64,000 nucleotides of DNA from an uncultured Verrucomicrobiales bacterium. GTDB taxonomy: Bacteria; Verrucomicrobiota; Verrucomicrobiia; Verrucomicrobiales; Akkermansiaceae. Below the pieces are notes generated by a model. That model did no database searches, had not been told where the DNA came from, and saw nothing but the letters and a program-made list of their open reading frames with translations. The stretch lies in NCBI GenBank assembly GCA_937928545.1, contig CALGJQ010000024.1, positions 1 through 64,000 on the forward strand, read 5' to 3'. The number at the start of each line of letters is the position of its first letter. Position 1 is the first letter of the stretch. A program made the translations under genes and the position numbers. Below, one piece after another: positions 17,601 through 24,451 of the stretch.

Positions 17601-18531
17601 TCACAAATTCCAGATCGATCGGATAGACTCCCGGCTTATTGAACTCGATTTGATACCCGCCCGAAGCGAGCTTCAGTCGATAATCATCAGTAGCCACTGG
17701 AGCAATCGGTGCCGCGCGGCCATGTAGAACAGTCAATGAAACTGGCTCCTCGCTCGTGACATGAGCTGTCCCAATCAAGCGGAAGGTCGCGGAACCTTCA
17801 TCCGATAAAATCTCCCCTTCAAGACGCGTGTCCCGAAGCTCAACCGGAAGCGCTTGCGCAGCCGATAGACTTAGCGACGCTGTAATGGCCGCCCGCCCTG
17901 CCGAAGTTAGACGATCAACCCCCTCCTCGCTCTTCAAGCTCAGCACTCCTTGCGCGGAAACAAGTTGATGATGCAGTCCCTCCACACTCTTCACGGCATA
18001 AGTCGAGGTGAAACCCGATGACTCACTCGGACCAAAAGTCGACAACTCAAAAGAGCTCGGAAACCGCTTCACCCTCCGTTCAAAAACAATCCTTGCCTGA
18101 AGAGACTTCGCCTTGGAATCGCGCGGAATAAAATCCAAGAAGCGAGCCTCCCCCTCCTGACGCAGCGACCAAGACTTCACCTGCTTCCCTTCGACCTTCA
18201 GAATCGGTGCCCCCCCCAAAACCTCCACCGAGAGAACTGGAGCCTCCCCTTGAATCACCGCAAAACTCACATCCGCAGCCTCCACGACCTTCTCTTGCGA
18301 AAAGTCCGCCTTAACCACCAAGTTCGCTGTGTAGAAAAGCGGGGCTGCCTCTTTCGGGCCAGGAGCCTCGATGACAATCCGGTGATCGACCTTCTCAGAC
18401 CTCACCTCAACTTTTTCGGGCTCAGCGGGCTCAACTTCAGCAGGCAGATCGACCACTGGAGGCAGCTCCGGCTGATCTTGAGCCACAAGAAATGTACAGA
18501 GAAACAAAGGAATCAATCGATAGATTTTCAT
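11680..18531 (-). CDS. Giant (2283-residue) envelope protein with two related extracytoplasmic halves
   Basis: I do not recognise a named family. Seen: signal peptide 1-17 (MKIYRLIPLFLCTFLVA then QDQPE) and a roughly 1000-residue beta-rich first half. A central hydrophobic block follows, with membrane spans at about 1039-1090, 1127-1190 and 1224-1240 and an acidic Glu/Asp-rich stretch before the last. A second large half (about 1240-2255) and a C-terminal span (about 2262-2280, ending WKLRK) complete it. The two halves align: each has a YRY..., PE..V..., VTGA, LP, RD... and YEQ order of motifs, so the gene arose by internal duplication. The start MKIYRL at 18531 was preferred to an upstream in-frame codon inside a hairpin. 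It is the third gene of the sigma-factor operon and probably the partner or target of the vWA protein upstream. Confidence 0.75.
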   Translation of the reverse strand: MKIYRLIPLFLCTFLVAQDQPELPPVVDLPAEVEPAEPEKVEVRSEKVDHRIVIEAPGPKEAAPLFYTANLVVKADFSQEKVVEAADVSFAVIQGEAPVLSVEVLGGAPILKVEGKQVKSWSLRQEGEARFLDFIPRDSKAKSLQARIVFERRVKRFPSSFELSTFGPSESSGFTSTYAVKSVEGLHHQLVSAQGVLSLKSEEGVDRLTSAGRAAITASLSLSAAQALPVELRDTRLEGEILSDEGSATFRLIGTAHVTSEEPVSLTVLHGRAAPIAPVATDDYRLKLASGGYQIEFNKPGVYPIDLEFVTPIQATGEWKKIDFFVPSGAVVPIQLKGLTETAVFDGALPVSPMLRQGGHQAFLPASGCCHFAWQAERKSNDGELFYTSEAMGEISVGAGLLRQMTELTVKTLQGSLPSLKIQLAGTGEILAVEGENVLSWQVSEKRVLEVLLSRPVTKEASFVIRSQSALAALPVKTEPLRLTPLNVVRHSGYFRIYNRGAVRIEVMKPTGLTQLSPDQFPETHALPKSIRQVFHYRYPAATRSFTVAAERVKPEINVSQTLAYELTETDRVLRADLKLEIREAGIREWEIYGPADYSVVSVTGADVSDYVVSEPEDARRRLKVIFAKEVSGRRLVKVHFEKNEAAQAGAWNLPSLSFPGDTAVGGEIGVSAAPGFRVSPGSVEGLAEMPLARLLKRGANLQQAFRIRAEEWKAEMSVTALSQNVQADAFHLYSLKEGTAYVSVLLNFFVTGAPVNEWRLTLPEGIEHLDVDGRDIRDYRQIEGSLVVPLHRPVMGAYQLLVTYEQKAGAALKLGELAAENVQSEHGFVQVVSPGQVEILDAPEGDFLQELDPLELPGEYQLMSHAPTLKAWSYQRRPFALERKVSWFSRSEMESQVVEFAELSSRIARDGGVVTISNFDVRTRGGRSLELEVPAGLQVKEVKVNGEAVTIREAGEIRLVPLPDSVGPNLPVRVSVRSSGRSGVDGGEIRILSPSVANATQLMTRWLVTPDTGYQLKPVSSGSLNLLTAYSQENGFTWIESQALLTFTLIVALWIFGTWLMKIPAGVSLVGAALVLFAGVGSFYLAAQGGDQRSVLPDALEYRAPVTSPGAELGVTVSQVKNGNLGVSNLGMFAFVVAILCIVAAVKLKERRALFFCLAAFGISFGLLTCTGGAGWFFLLLGIVIFLLLLQRVRRSMDSWRELFAKEEDDELDEEEEDEPDPRGGLTTLLLVGLLTCFGMNSTDAKTVAPPSWKAADAVTESWTIKGRRLVSSVELDLSGKAGERFLLLKAPATLTKFEGENLKVITEGGNYLVVPTREGSFKAKFSYQASAADVTKGVPLFTGLAAVRSLTVNYEASGWSIDSSAAVRKKLIDGKGSVAQLWLAPEENVSVILSPRARDVAAEASRFYIEVDDLFVPGPGVVDGRHRIKVRPAQGQVKQLVLAVPAGFTVSDVKSKLVGPWRFDPSTRVLSVDLAPFQSKPFAIEIETQRALAELPAEVSVSPMRVKGAAGEVGMLALAFGREAQLDRDEAKGMSLVNLADFSGGMLPLDRENRPTASLQKVYRYSKGEASLKLKVAPVSPEVRVDSQQRLSFGEERIVLAVDLTAAITRAGVFRLSFPLPKGFEVESLTGAALNHWVEVEEGGQRFVTMNLNGKTMGTQKFSLVLNSARPSLPATAWRVPKISLSESKRQAGQLVIVPGRGIQLSVERRKDLSALDPRNVGGAQAGSLAFRLLQKSWELDLAVDQLAPSLAAQSLHDVELREGRSKSRIDLRLRVDYASIRELEVTLPGLSEVDAQTVRVSGAEVRDILNMGENQWKIRFKRRVIGDVPLRIEYEQSEDQKNLHTAIFPAVRQQETFLALRPGARLKLDPVSAPGWDGIDWVSLPKSLYQVDRSGAPAAILRSKQPSAGVPVSWKQHEVVSSARMRVVEGSLHTILSPQGELINQAELRLESRQRGSLTLTLPARSRLFGVFVNEESALVVKDGDSFRFHVTGDAGESEATVKFTYATSTSAESLANLSLAAFKIGEPLENVTWTISVPEGYSLKGSGGDLDFDQVLNLDEVDQVGYRRLVGQQNSEKKQDSLSRLSKATNFLQAGEQAKANAALVQVYNGSNLDEASNEDVRVKVENLATQQAVMGLNTRRQRLYNSNVWGLQGQENQQIEAATLANPIFSGNLNFGRDDYSNMINGNNADVNRQLDTIAKKWVKNQGITEPVSQQLDPVIPTSGKSLVFTRKIQVNGEEALSLALDIQSDQGKPSMMGRLWILILIALSLFVVWKLRK

Positions 18532-18550
18532 AACGTAAATAAATGGGAGT

Positions 18551-18568
18551 GACGGTCTCCAGACCGTC
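18551..18568. repeat. Palindromic hairpin between the two giant genes
   Basis: GACGGTCTCCAGACCGTC: 8-bp arms with a 2-base centre, lying in the 41-base gap between the 1460-residue and 2283-residue genes. There is no T run, so it is more likely a REP-type element or mRNA processing/stability structure than a terminator. Confidence 0.6.
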
Positions 18569-18572
18569 AAAA

Positions 18573-21500
18573 TTACTCACCCGCCTGTTGCAGCATGTTT
18601 TTCAACTCGTGAAATCTCGGCTGTAAATCAAAGGTCGGGGTCAAAAGCTCCATCTCCTGCCTCAGCTTCTTCAGCTCCACTCGCTCACCCACGGCGCTCC
18701 CTTTCAGTTTCTCCGCAAAGAGCCCGGCAGTTGCAGCTAAGCGAAGACTCGCCTTCGCTTCCGAGAAAAGAACCACCTCAGGCTCGTAAGGAATCCCCCA
18801 AGTCCGCTCCACCATCTCACCGCTCGCGGTATCCAGAAAACGAACCGACACCGTCCCTACATCCCCTTCTCCATCAGCAATAGGCTCGAAGTGATACAAG
18901 GCCACTCCACTCTCCTCCGCCGCCATCTCAGCCGCATCCACCGAATCATTACGGAAGTCCTGCTTCTTCAACTTGTGCTTTTCAAAGCCGTAGAGTTTGA
19001 ATTTCGACACGCGCTCCGGGTTAAACAAAATCTGAACCTTCACATTCTTAGCCGCCGGACGCAGCGCACCCGCGATCTGCTTCGCAAAACCCGCATCCGC
19101 ATCCTCAGGACGATCTAGAAAGTAGTAACGACCATCTCCTTGCTTCGCCAAAGAACTCAAAACCTCATCATTCAAGCCATCGGCGCCGACCCCACAGGCA
19201 TCAAAGGCAATCCCCAGCTTCCGCATCGAAGCAACCTGACGCGAGAGATTCTTCGGCAAGGCATCTCCTAAATTCGCAGCCCCATCCGTGATCAGAATGA
19301 TGCGGTTCTGGGCTTCCGCGAGAAACTGCTGCCGCGCCATCTGCAATCCTGATGAAAGGGCCGCCTCCAAATTCGTCCCACCCTCCGTCAGAGGATTCGC
19401 AACGATTTCACTCAACTTCTTTGCCTCATCCCCCTTCATCCGCTCTGCCAAAAGGCGCGGCGTGCGAGCAAAGCCAATCAAAGTGACCTCGTCAGTCTTC
19501 GTCAACTGAGCCGCAAGCAAAGCAAAGGCTCGCTTCACACTCTCAGCCCGGTCAGCGCGCTCCATTGAACCACTTTGATCAAGAAGAATGGTCAGCCTGA
19601 GTGGCGTCGCAGCATTCCGTCCCAGCGAAGCGGTGCTCATCGCAATCCTCATCAAATTCCGCTGCGGCATGAAAGGATGAGCCCCTTGCTCGATCACACT
19701 CGCCACCTTCTCGGACTGATTCGGCTTCTGATCATCGTAATCGAGCGCGTTCACAAACTCCTCCGCCCGCACCTTCGCCGCATCCGGCCAATTCCCCTCC
19801 GCCAAAGCCGCCTTTGTCAGCTTGAAGGAAACATCACTGACATTGAGTGAGAAGGTAGAGTCTGATTTCTCGGAAACCAACGTTTCGAAAGCGGCGTCCT
19901 TCGGCTTTGGATTCGGCAAAGCATCAGAATAGAAAATAATCCGCTTTCCATCAATCCGATAGCGAGACCGGCTCTTTTCAGCAAGGTGTTGAAGAATGAC
20001 ACTTAAAGGAACATTATTTAATTCCAAATGATCGACTCTAAGCTCCCCCACATCTTGGTTGGAGATCTCAAAACGAAGTTCATTTCCATCCGGGTGGCTT
20101 TCCTTATATTTCTTCTCAATCGACGCTATCGCTTCCTTAATAGAGATATCCTTAAGCGCCACCCCAGAGAGTGCCCTCACCACAAGAGCGGTCCCAGTCT
20201 GATCAGAGACCTCTCCCTCAACTTTTTCTGGAGTCCAACTATCAACCTCCTTCTCAGAAAGAGTCACCTCAAAGTCACCGACTTCTAAATGGAGCCCTGT
20301 CTTATTCACCAACTGATCAAGAATCTCTTTCAGGCTCACGTTTTTGAGTCGCAAAGAATCAACCTCATGTCCGTCGGCAATATAGCCTACTACATTGACT
20401 CCCTTGGATTGGGGATCGAGCGTTGTGTTATCCAGCTCGATACTTCGCAAGCGAACAAAATCTAGAACGTCTTCCACTGCAGCATTTGAAAAATCCACCT
20501 CTGGCACAACGATCTGCTTCAACTTGGCGTTCAGAGTTTTCTCCCCAACACCCTCAAACTCGGCCGACTCATCATCACTCAATTCTGGAACCTCCAACTC
20601 CCAAGCTCGATCCACCTTCATCAGCATTTTGGCCCGAGTTTGGTCATAGGCAGCTCGATAATAATCACTTTTAATCCCGGATAAGCGCTCCATCCAGCGA
20701 CGCGCTCCCTTGTTGTATGGATCAATCCGAAGAATATCCTTAAACTCTTCTTCAGCCTTATCATAGAGACCCAAGTCATATAATCCCTCTCCCTTGAAAA
20801 AACTCCGGCGCAGTTTATCGACATTCTTAACAGACTCGCTATCGAAGCGTTCCTTCTCTGCAAGCGGGTCAATGTGCAGATTTGCCCGAATCGGGTCGTC
20901 CAAATAGGCAAGTCCTTTTTCTGCCACTGCACTACCTAGATCAGCCTTCTCAACCTCCTTGAGCAACTCCTTTGCTTCATCATACCTCCCATTCCGGCGA
21001 TACTCCTGGCCTAAGGCAATCGCCCCATCGCTCAAATGCTCATTAAGCACCTTCTTGCGCGATGCTGTTGCTGTGCCGGGCGGCAAAATCTCAACTGCTT
21101 TCCTATATTTTTCGACGGCACCCTCATAATCCCCCTCAGCATAAGCTTTCCGACCCTCCATCAGAGCCTCATCAGCCTCAACCACCCTCGCTTGACGTCG
21201 CATGTTCTCTTGCTCCACTAGACCGGGCGTCTCAGACTTCTTCTCCAGCTGTAGTTCCGCCCGAAAGCCATCATTGTCCGAGTCGAGCGCTTCTGACTTC
21301 AAAGACCTCTTCTTCGACTTCCTTGCCATCGCCCCACCTGGAACGATGCCACTATCCAAAGCCTTCGATTGATCTTTTGAGTCAAATTTTCCGCGCTTGC
21401 CGCCCTGCTTTTGCCCATCGTCCCAAAATGCATAGGAGTCGTTCGTCAAATTCTTTGAATCTCTCTTTCCATTTAGGTCAAACTTCCCCTCCAGGTCATC

Positions 21501-22955
21501 GGCTTCAATCGCCGCTGCGGCAATCACTTTCGGAGCCTTCGCAACAGTCGGTTCTGGAGAAACTGGATTCGGAGAGTTGGTTCCAAAGTCATCCCCGAAT
21601 TTTTTCATTTCAGCGGAAGTTGGCAACTCGGAAGGGAGTGCCGCGAGTCTATCGAGATCACCAGGCCTCGCAGCATCTTTAGGTTCACTTTCTGAAGCCT
21701 CTTTTGCCCGAAACCAAAGCTGGCCCTCTCGCTCCATCTCTTCCTGAACTGCCCATGCATTAATCGCCCCAGTTGCTGGCATCACCGCATCTAGCTCAGC
21801 TAAGGAAGCCGCCGCGCTCAGAGTGGCTTTCGCCGCTTCTTGCTCTTCAATTAAAGGCAATCCGAGTGCGTATCGTGCCTCGTTCTGCTTAACTTTCATC
21901 TCACGCAGCATCTCACGCGATTGCTCGTAGGTCTCCTTTGCCTGCGTGTAGGTGTGTTGCCTGAGCGAGAGATCCACGGTGTCGCCTTGACGATAATCAT
22001 GAAACTCCTCCATCCGATCAACTTGGCGGTCTACCAATTGAAGCTTTGTTTTTAAAACATCCTTCAATTCAACCGCCTCTTTCCTCGCGAGTTCAATCGC
22101 CCCACTCGCCCGCTTTTCAACTTCAATGACCTCGGGATGTTTCGTACTTAGTCCCTTACCGACAAGGCTACGTTTTTCATTAAGGGCTTCTCGATATTTG
22201 GATAATTGTTCGGTGACCTGATTCTCTGGTAAATCTAATCCTGCAGCGTATGTCACCAAGTCATCATCGCCTTTTGCAATAAGCTCCTTGAGCTGACCTT
22301 CGATCTGTTTTTTCTGCGTCCTAAATTCTTCTAACTTCTGCCGCGAATTGGCAAATAGATCCTCCTCAGTCGCCCCTAAGGGGTTGGCTTTACGGCCGTC
22401 GAAATAAGGGATCCCATACTGCTGAGTGAGGACGGTGAGATCTTTCCGGTGATCCTGAACGCGATCACTCTGCGCAATAAGCTCCTCATCCAATTCCGCG
22501 AGCATGGCCTCTCGTGATACCGGTTCTGCTTTTGCACTCTCTGCGATCAATTGCCCCTCCTTCTTCACGCCCATCGGCATCAGCATGCCTCCAAAAATAA
22601 GCGTCAACAAAAGACAAGCAGCACACGCATAGATTAAATTCCGCTGCGCACGTCTTGACCCACGCTCTCTCCTTTTCTCAATCACCTCCGCTTGCGCGGT
22701 CTTACGATAGCGTGAAAGAATCACCTCTCGCTTCTCATCCGAAAGCTTCCACTCCTCATCATCCACTTCCCGATGCGCCTCACCGACCACCCCATGCACT
22801 TTCTCAATACGCTCACGATAGGCCTGCAATTCTGAACGCTCCGCAATGAGCTTTTCCAACTCCCCCTCTTCAAAAGCCGAAGCCTCCCCAAGAACAAGCG
22901 CCACGATCCGAGCTTCCAACTCAGGTTCGATATAAGATTGTAAATCGTCGTTCAT
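18573..22955 (-). CDS. Membrane protein: anti-sigma-like N-terminus, TPR, STN-like domains and von Willebrand A domain (1460 aa)
   Basis: Seen in order: a charged helical N-terminus (1-106), one membrane span (about 107-128), long coiled-coil stretches (about 140-350), a polar low-complexity region (about 400-560) and TPR-like repeats (about 590-760). Next come two secretin/TonB-type short domains (about 810-905 and 930-1015, each with a xxVxLxxxxLxxILxxL pattern). A vWA domain has MIDAS DQSGSM at 1126-1131 and a later LITDGAANLGD, followed by a C-terminal YfbK-like region. Known: YfbK-type vWA proteins often sit beside ECF sigma factors, and TPR plus STN modules with this wording occur in verrucomicrobial secretins. 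Inferred: the cytoplasmic end binds the sigma factor while the periplasmic part senses or binds a partner. It starts 13 bases after the sigma gene. Confidence 0.75.
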   Translation of the reverse strand: MNDDLQSYIEPELEARIVALVLGEASAFEEGELEKLIAERSELQAYRERIEKVHGVVGEAHREVDDEEWKLSDEKREVILSRYRKTAQAEVIEKRRERGSRRAQRNLIYACAACLLLTLIFGGMLMPMGVKKEGQLIAESAKAEPVSREAMLAELDEELIAQSDRVQDHRKDLTVLTQQYGIPYFDGRKANPLGATEEDLFANSRQKLEEFRTQKKQIEGQLKELIAKGDDDLVTYAAGLDLPENQVTEQLSKYREALNEKRSLVGKGLSTKHPEVIEVEKRASGAIELARKEAVELKDVLKTKLQLVDRQVDRMEEFHDYRQGDTVDLSLRQHTYTQAKETYEQSREMLREMKVKQNEARYALGLPLIEEQEAAKATLSAAASLAELDAVMPATGAINAWAVQEEMEREGQLWFRAKEASESEPKDAARPGDLDRLAALPSELPTSAEMKKFGDDFGTNSPNPVSPEPTVAKAPKVIAAAAIEADDLEGKFDLNGKRDSKNLTNDSYAFWDDGQKQGGKRGKFDSKDQSKALDSGIVPGGAMARKSKKRSLKSEALDSDNDGFRAELQLEKKSETPGLVEQENMRRQARVVEADEALMEGRKAYAEGDYEGAVEKYRKAVEILPPGTATASRKKVLNEHLSDGAIALGQEYRRNGRYDEAKELLKEVEKADLGSAVAEKGLAYLDDPIRANLHIDPLAEKERFDSESVKNVDKLRRSFFKGEGLYDLGLYDKAEEEFKDILRIDPYNKGARRWMERLSGIKSDYYRAAYDQTRAKMLMKVDRAWELEVPELSDDESAEFEGVGEKTLNAKLKQIVVPEVDFSNAAVEDVLDFVRLRSIELDNTTLDPQSKGVNVVGYIADGHEVDSLRLKNVSLKEILDQLVNKTGLHLEVGDFEVTLSEKEVDSWTPEKVEGEVSDQTGTALVVRALSGVALKDISIKEAIASIEKKYKESHPDGNELRFEISNQDVGELRVDHLELNNVPLSVILQHLAEKSRSRYRIDGKRIIFYSDALPNPKPKDAAFETLVSEKSDSTFSLNVSDVSFKLTKAALAEGNWPDAAKVRAEEFVNALDYDDQKPNQSEKVASVIEQGAHPFMPQRNLMRIAMSTASLGRNAATPLRLTILLDQSGSMERADRAESVKRAFALLAAQLTKTDEVTLIGFARTPRLLAERMKGDEAKKLSEIVANPLTEGGTNLEAALSSGLQMARQQFLAEAQNRIILITDGAANLGDALPKNLSRQVASMRKLGIAFDACGVGADGLNDEVLSSLAKQGDGRYYFLDRPEDADAGFAKQIAGALRPAAKNVKVQILFNPERVSKFKLYGFEKHKLKKQDFRNDSVDAAEMAAEESGVALYHFEPIADGEGDVGTVSVRFLDTASGEMVERTWGIPYEPEVVLFSEAKASLRLAATAGLFAEKLKGSAVGERVELKKLRQEMELLTPTFDLQPRFHELKNMLQQAGE

Positions 22956-22968
22956 AATTTGCGTGGAC

Positions 22969-23496
22969 TTAGAAGTGACTAATCCCCGACTTGCGCAGGC
23001 GCTCGCCGAGGTCTTTTAAAAGGTGGTGAAGTCGGTAACCGACATTGCCGACACTCATCTCGAGTTGGTCGGCGATCTCCTGGTATTTGAGACCTTGAAA
23101 ATATTTCATCCGCACCATCGTTTGGTCGCGACCCTCCATTTCAGAAACGAGCATTTGAATCATTCCAACCGCTTCCATCTTCCCCAACTCTTCGTCAGGG
23201 CGCTCCCCCATCGACTCCTGCTCGCCCGCCGCTTCATCGAGCGTTTCTCGTTTTGATTTCCGGAGAATATTAAAGGAAAAATTACGCACACAGCGGAAGA
23301 GCCAAGCCCGCGGGATTTCAACCTCATCCCAATGCTCATGAAGTTTCAAAAAAGCATCCTGCACCACCTCTTCTGCCAACTCCCGTCTCCCTAATAAGCC
23401 AAAAGCATATCGAAGAAGCGGGCTTTCCTCATCCGAAAAGACCTCTTCCAGCGAACGCTGCTCCACAACCGGTTTTTTCTTACCGGGCAAGCGCAT
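22969..23496 (-). CDS. ECF-type RNA polymerase sigma factor
   Basis: About 175 residues. Region 2: LLRYAFGLLGRRELAEEVVQDAFLKLHEHWDEV, then PRAWLFRCVRNFSFNILRKSKR. A linker with acidic residues follows, and then region 4: MVRMKYFQGLKYQEIADQLEMSVGNVGYRLHHLLKDLGERLR. There is no region 1 or 3, so it belongs to the sigma-70 ECF group. An in-frame GTG at 23538 would add 14 residues; the ATG at 23496 is preferred because the added residues are not conserved-looking. It heads the operon with the vWA and giant envelope genes, and the vWA protein's cytoplasmic end is the obvious candidate anti-sigma element. Confidence 0.88.
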   Translation of the reverse strand: MRLPGKKKPVVEQRSLEEVFSDEESPLLRYAFGLLGRRELAEEVVQDAFLKLHEHWDEVEIPRAWLFRCVRNFSFNILRKSKRETLDEAAGEQESMGERPDEELGKMEAVGMIQMLVSEMEGRDQTMVRMKYFQGLKYQEIADQLEMSVGNVGYRLHHLLKDLGERLRKSGISHF

Positions 23497-23610
23497 AATT
23501 GAGGGCCGTGAGGCCTGCTGTGATCTTCCTTGGGACACGGATGGGCATTCTTTTCACTGAGAGAGACATCTCAAGAAGGGAATCATTGGAAAAAAAGGCA
23601 CATTTTTTAA

Positions 23611-23649
23611 GGAAGGACACTTTGGAAAGTGTCCTCCCCGCCCTCAACC
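23611..23649 (+). repeat. REP palindrome, copy 1 (at the 3' end of the transposase gene)
   Basis: Contains GGACACTTTGGAAAGTGTCC, a near-perfect palindrome, plus a GCCCTCAACC tail. The 39 bases match copy 2 with one difference. It overlaps the transposase stop codon (23644-23646). Confidence 0.85.
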
Positions 23650-24300
23650 CCGTACAGGCAGAGCTTTCACCCCCTCCGACTCCCACAAAGAAAATTCACT
23701 TCCCCCCAGCTTCGCCTTCTCCGGATTCCTACGAATATAACTTACAACCCTTTCCAAATGTTCCGGATCACGAATCAACCGATCATAATAAGAACGCGCC
23801 CAAAAAGCTCCCCCAGTGTGATTCAACTCATTAATCTGCCGCGCAGTATGCCTTTTCCAGTCACCCACAATCCGCGCCAAAGTCCACCCAGAGTTCGGAG
23901 TCAGCAAAACATGCAGATGATTCGGCATCACCACAACACTATGCAGATCATATCGCTCTTCTGCACCATAAAGCAGACTCGCCTCCACAATTCCCCGTGC
24001 TTCAACTGGCCGCAATGAGCAAGCACCCATCCCCGCATCTAGCCACTCCTCGATCTTCATCGAAAACTTCCGATGATATTCCTCAAACACCTCGTCACAC
24101 CAAGGCTTTGGATGATTCGAGAGCCAAATTTCACGATCTCGTTCTATCCGATGTAAAAGCTCCTGCGGGAGAGAATCAGCAAGGCGAAAGGTAATGAAAT
24201 AACTCCCGCCCTCCTGCTCCAGATGAGGAACTTGATTTTCGCTCCGCCGCGTCTCAACCCAGTCGTTGAAATACCGCATCGTCTGGTAGAGATTTCTCAT
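23644..24300 (-). CDS. REP-associated tyrosine transposase (RAYT, Y1/HUH family)
   Basis: A 218-residue single-strand transposase relative. Seen: YFITFRLADSLP near the N-terminus, the HUH motif in MPNHLHVLL, a WKRHTARQIN helix, and FWARSYYDRLIRD with the likely catalytic tyrosine, then YIRRNPEKA. Known: RAYTs are domesticated IS200/IS605 relatives that act on REP palindromes. The gene lies between two direct copies of a 39-base palindrome, the normal setting for an active or recently active RAYT. The ATG at 24300 is taken as start; a GTG at 24315 abutting the repeat is possible. The upstream region holds a scrap of a second copy. Confidence 0.9.
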   Translation of the reverse strand: MRNLYQTMRYFNDWVETRRSENQVPHLEQEGGSYFITFRLADSLPQELLHRIERDREIWLSNHPKPWCDEVFEEYHRKFSMKIEEWLDAGMGACSLRPVEARGIVEASLLYGAEERYDLHSVVVMPNHLHVLLTPNSGWTLARIVGDWKRHTARQINELNHTGGAFWARSYYDRLIRDPEHLERVVSYIRRNPEKAKLGGSEFSLWESEGVKALPVRG

Positions 24301-24315
24301 ATCGATCTCCCCCAC

Positions 24316-24354
24316 GGAAGGACACTTTGGAAAGTGTCTTCCCCGCCCTCAACC
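24316..24354 (+). repeat. REP palindrome, copy 2 (5' of the transposase gene)
   Basis: The same 39-base unit as copy 1 in the same orientation, with one substitution (GTGTCT for GTGTCC). It begins next to the possible GTG start of the transposase and 16 bases before its ATG. Confidence 0.85.
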
Positions 24355-24369
24355 GCACGGACCTCTTCA

Positions 24370-24407
24370 CTTTTAGAATACCGCATCGCCTGACCGTAAC
24401 TTTTCAT
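24370..24407 (-). pseudogene. 5' remnant of a second RAYT transposase gene
   Basis: On the minus strand an ATG at 24407 opens MKSYGQAMRYSK, matching the start of the intact transposase (MRNLYQTMRYFN). By hand, 26 of 34 bases around the two start codons agree. The frame then runs into REP copy 2 and stops at the intact gene's start. Only about the first 12 codons of the family survive. Confidence 0.6.
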
Positions 24408-24421
24408 ATCGTCCCGGCCAA

Positions 24422-24450
24422 GAGGACACTTTCCAAAGTGTCCTTCCGTG
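24422..24450 (-). repeat. REP palindrome, copy 3 (inverted)
   Basis: The reverse complement of copy 2 over 26 bases (24425-24450), centred on GGACACTTTCCAAAGTGTCC. It lies 15 bases before the ATG of the RAYT remnant, the same spacing as copy 2 to the intact gene, and ends one base before the stop codon of the oxidoreductase gene. Confidence 0.8.
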
Positions 24451-24451
24451 C

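Noticed and set aside
21062-21682. A 206-codon plus-strand frame opposite the vWA protein gene
   Set aside because: It is Ser/Pro/His-rich and antisense to a well supported coding region, with no family signature.
23497-23538. Longer form of the sigma factor from a GTG at 23538
   Set aside because: The 14 added residues carry no conserved feature. The ATG at 23496 is a simpler start, although the longer form cannot be excluded.
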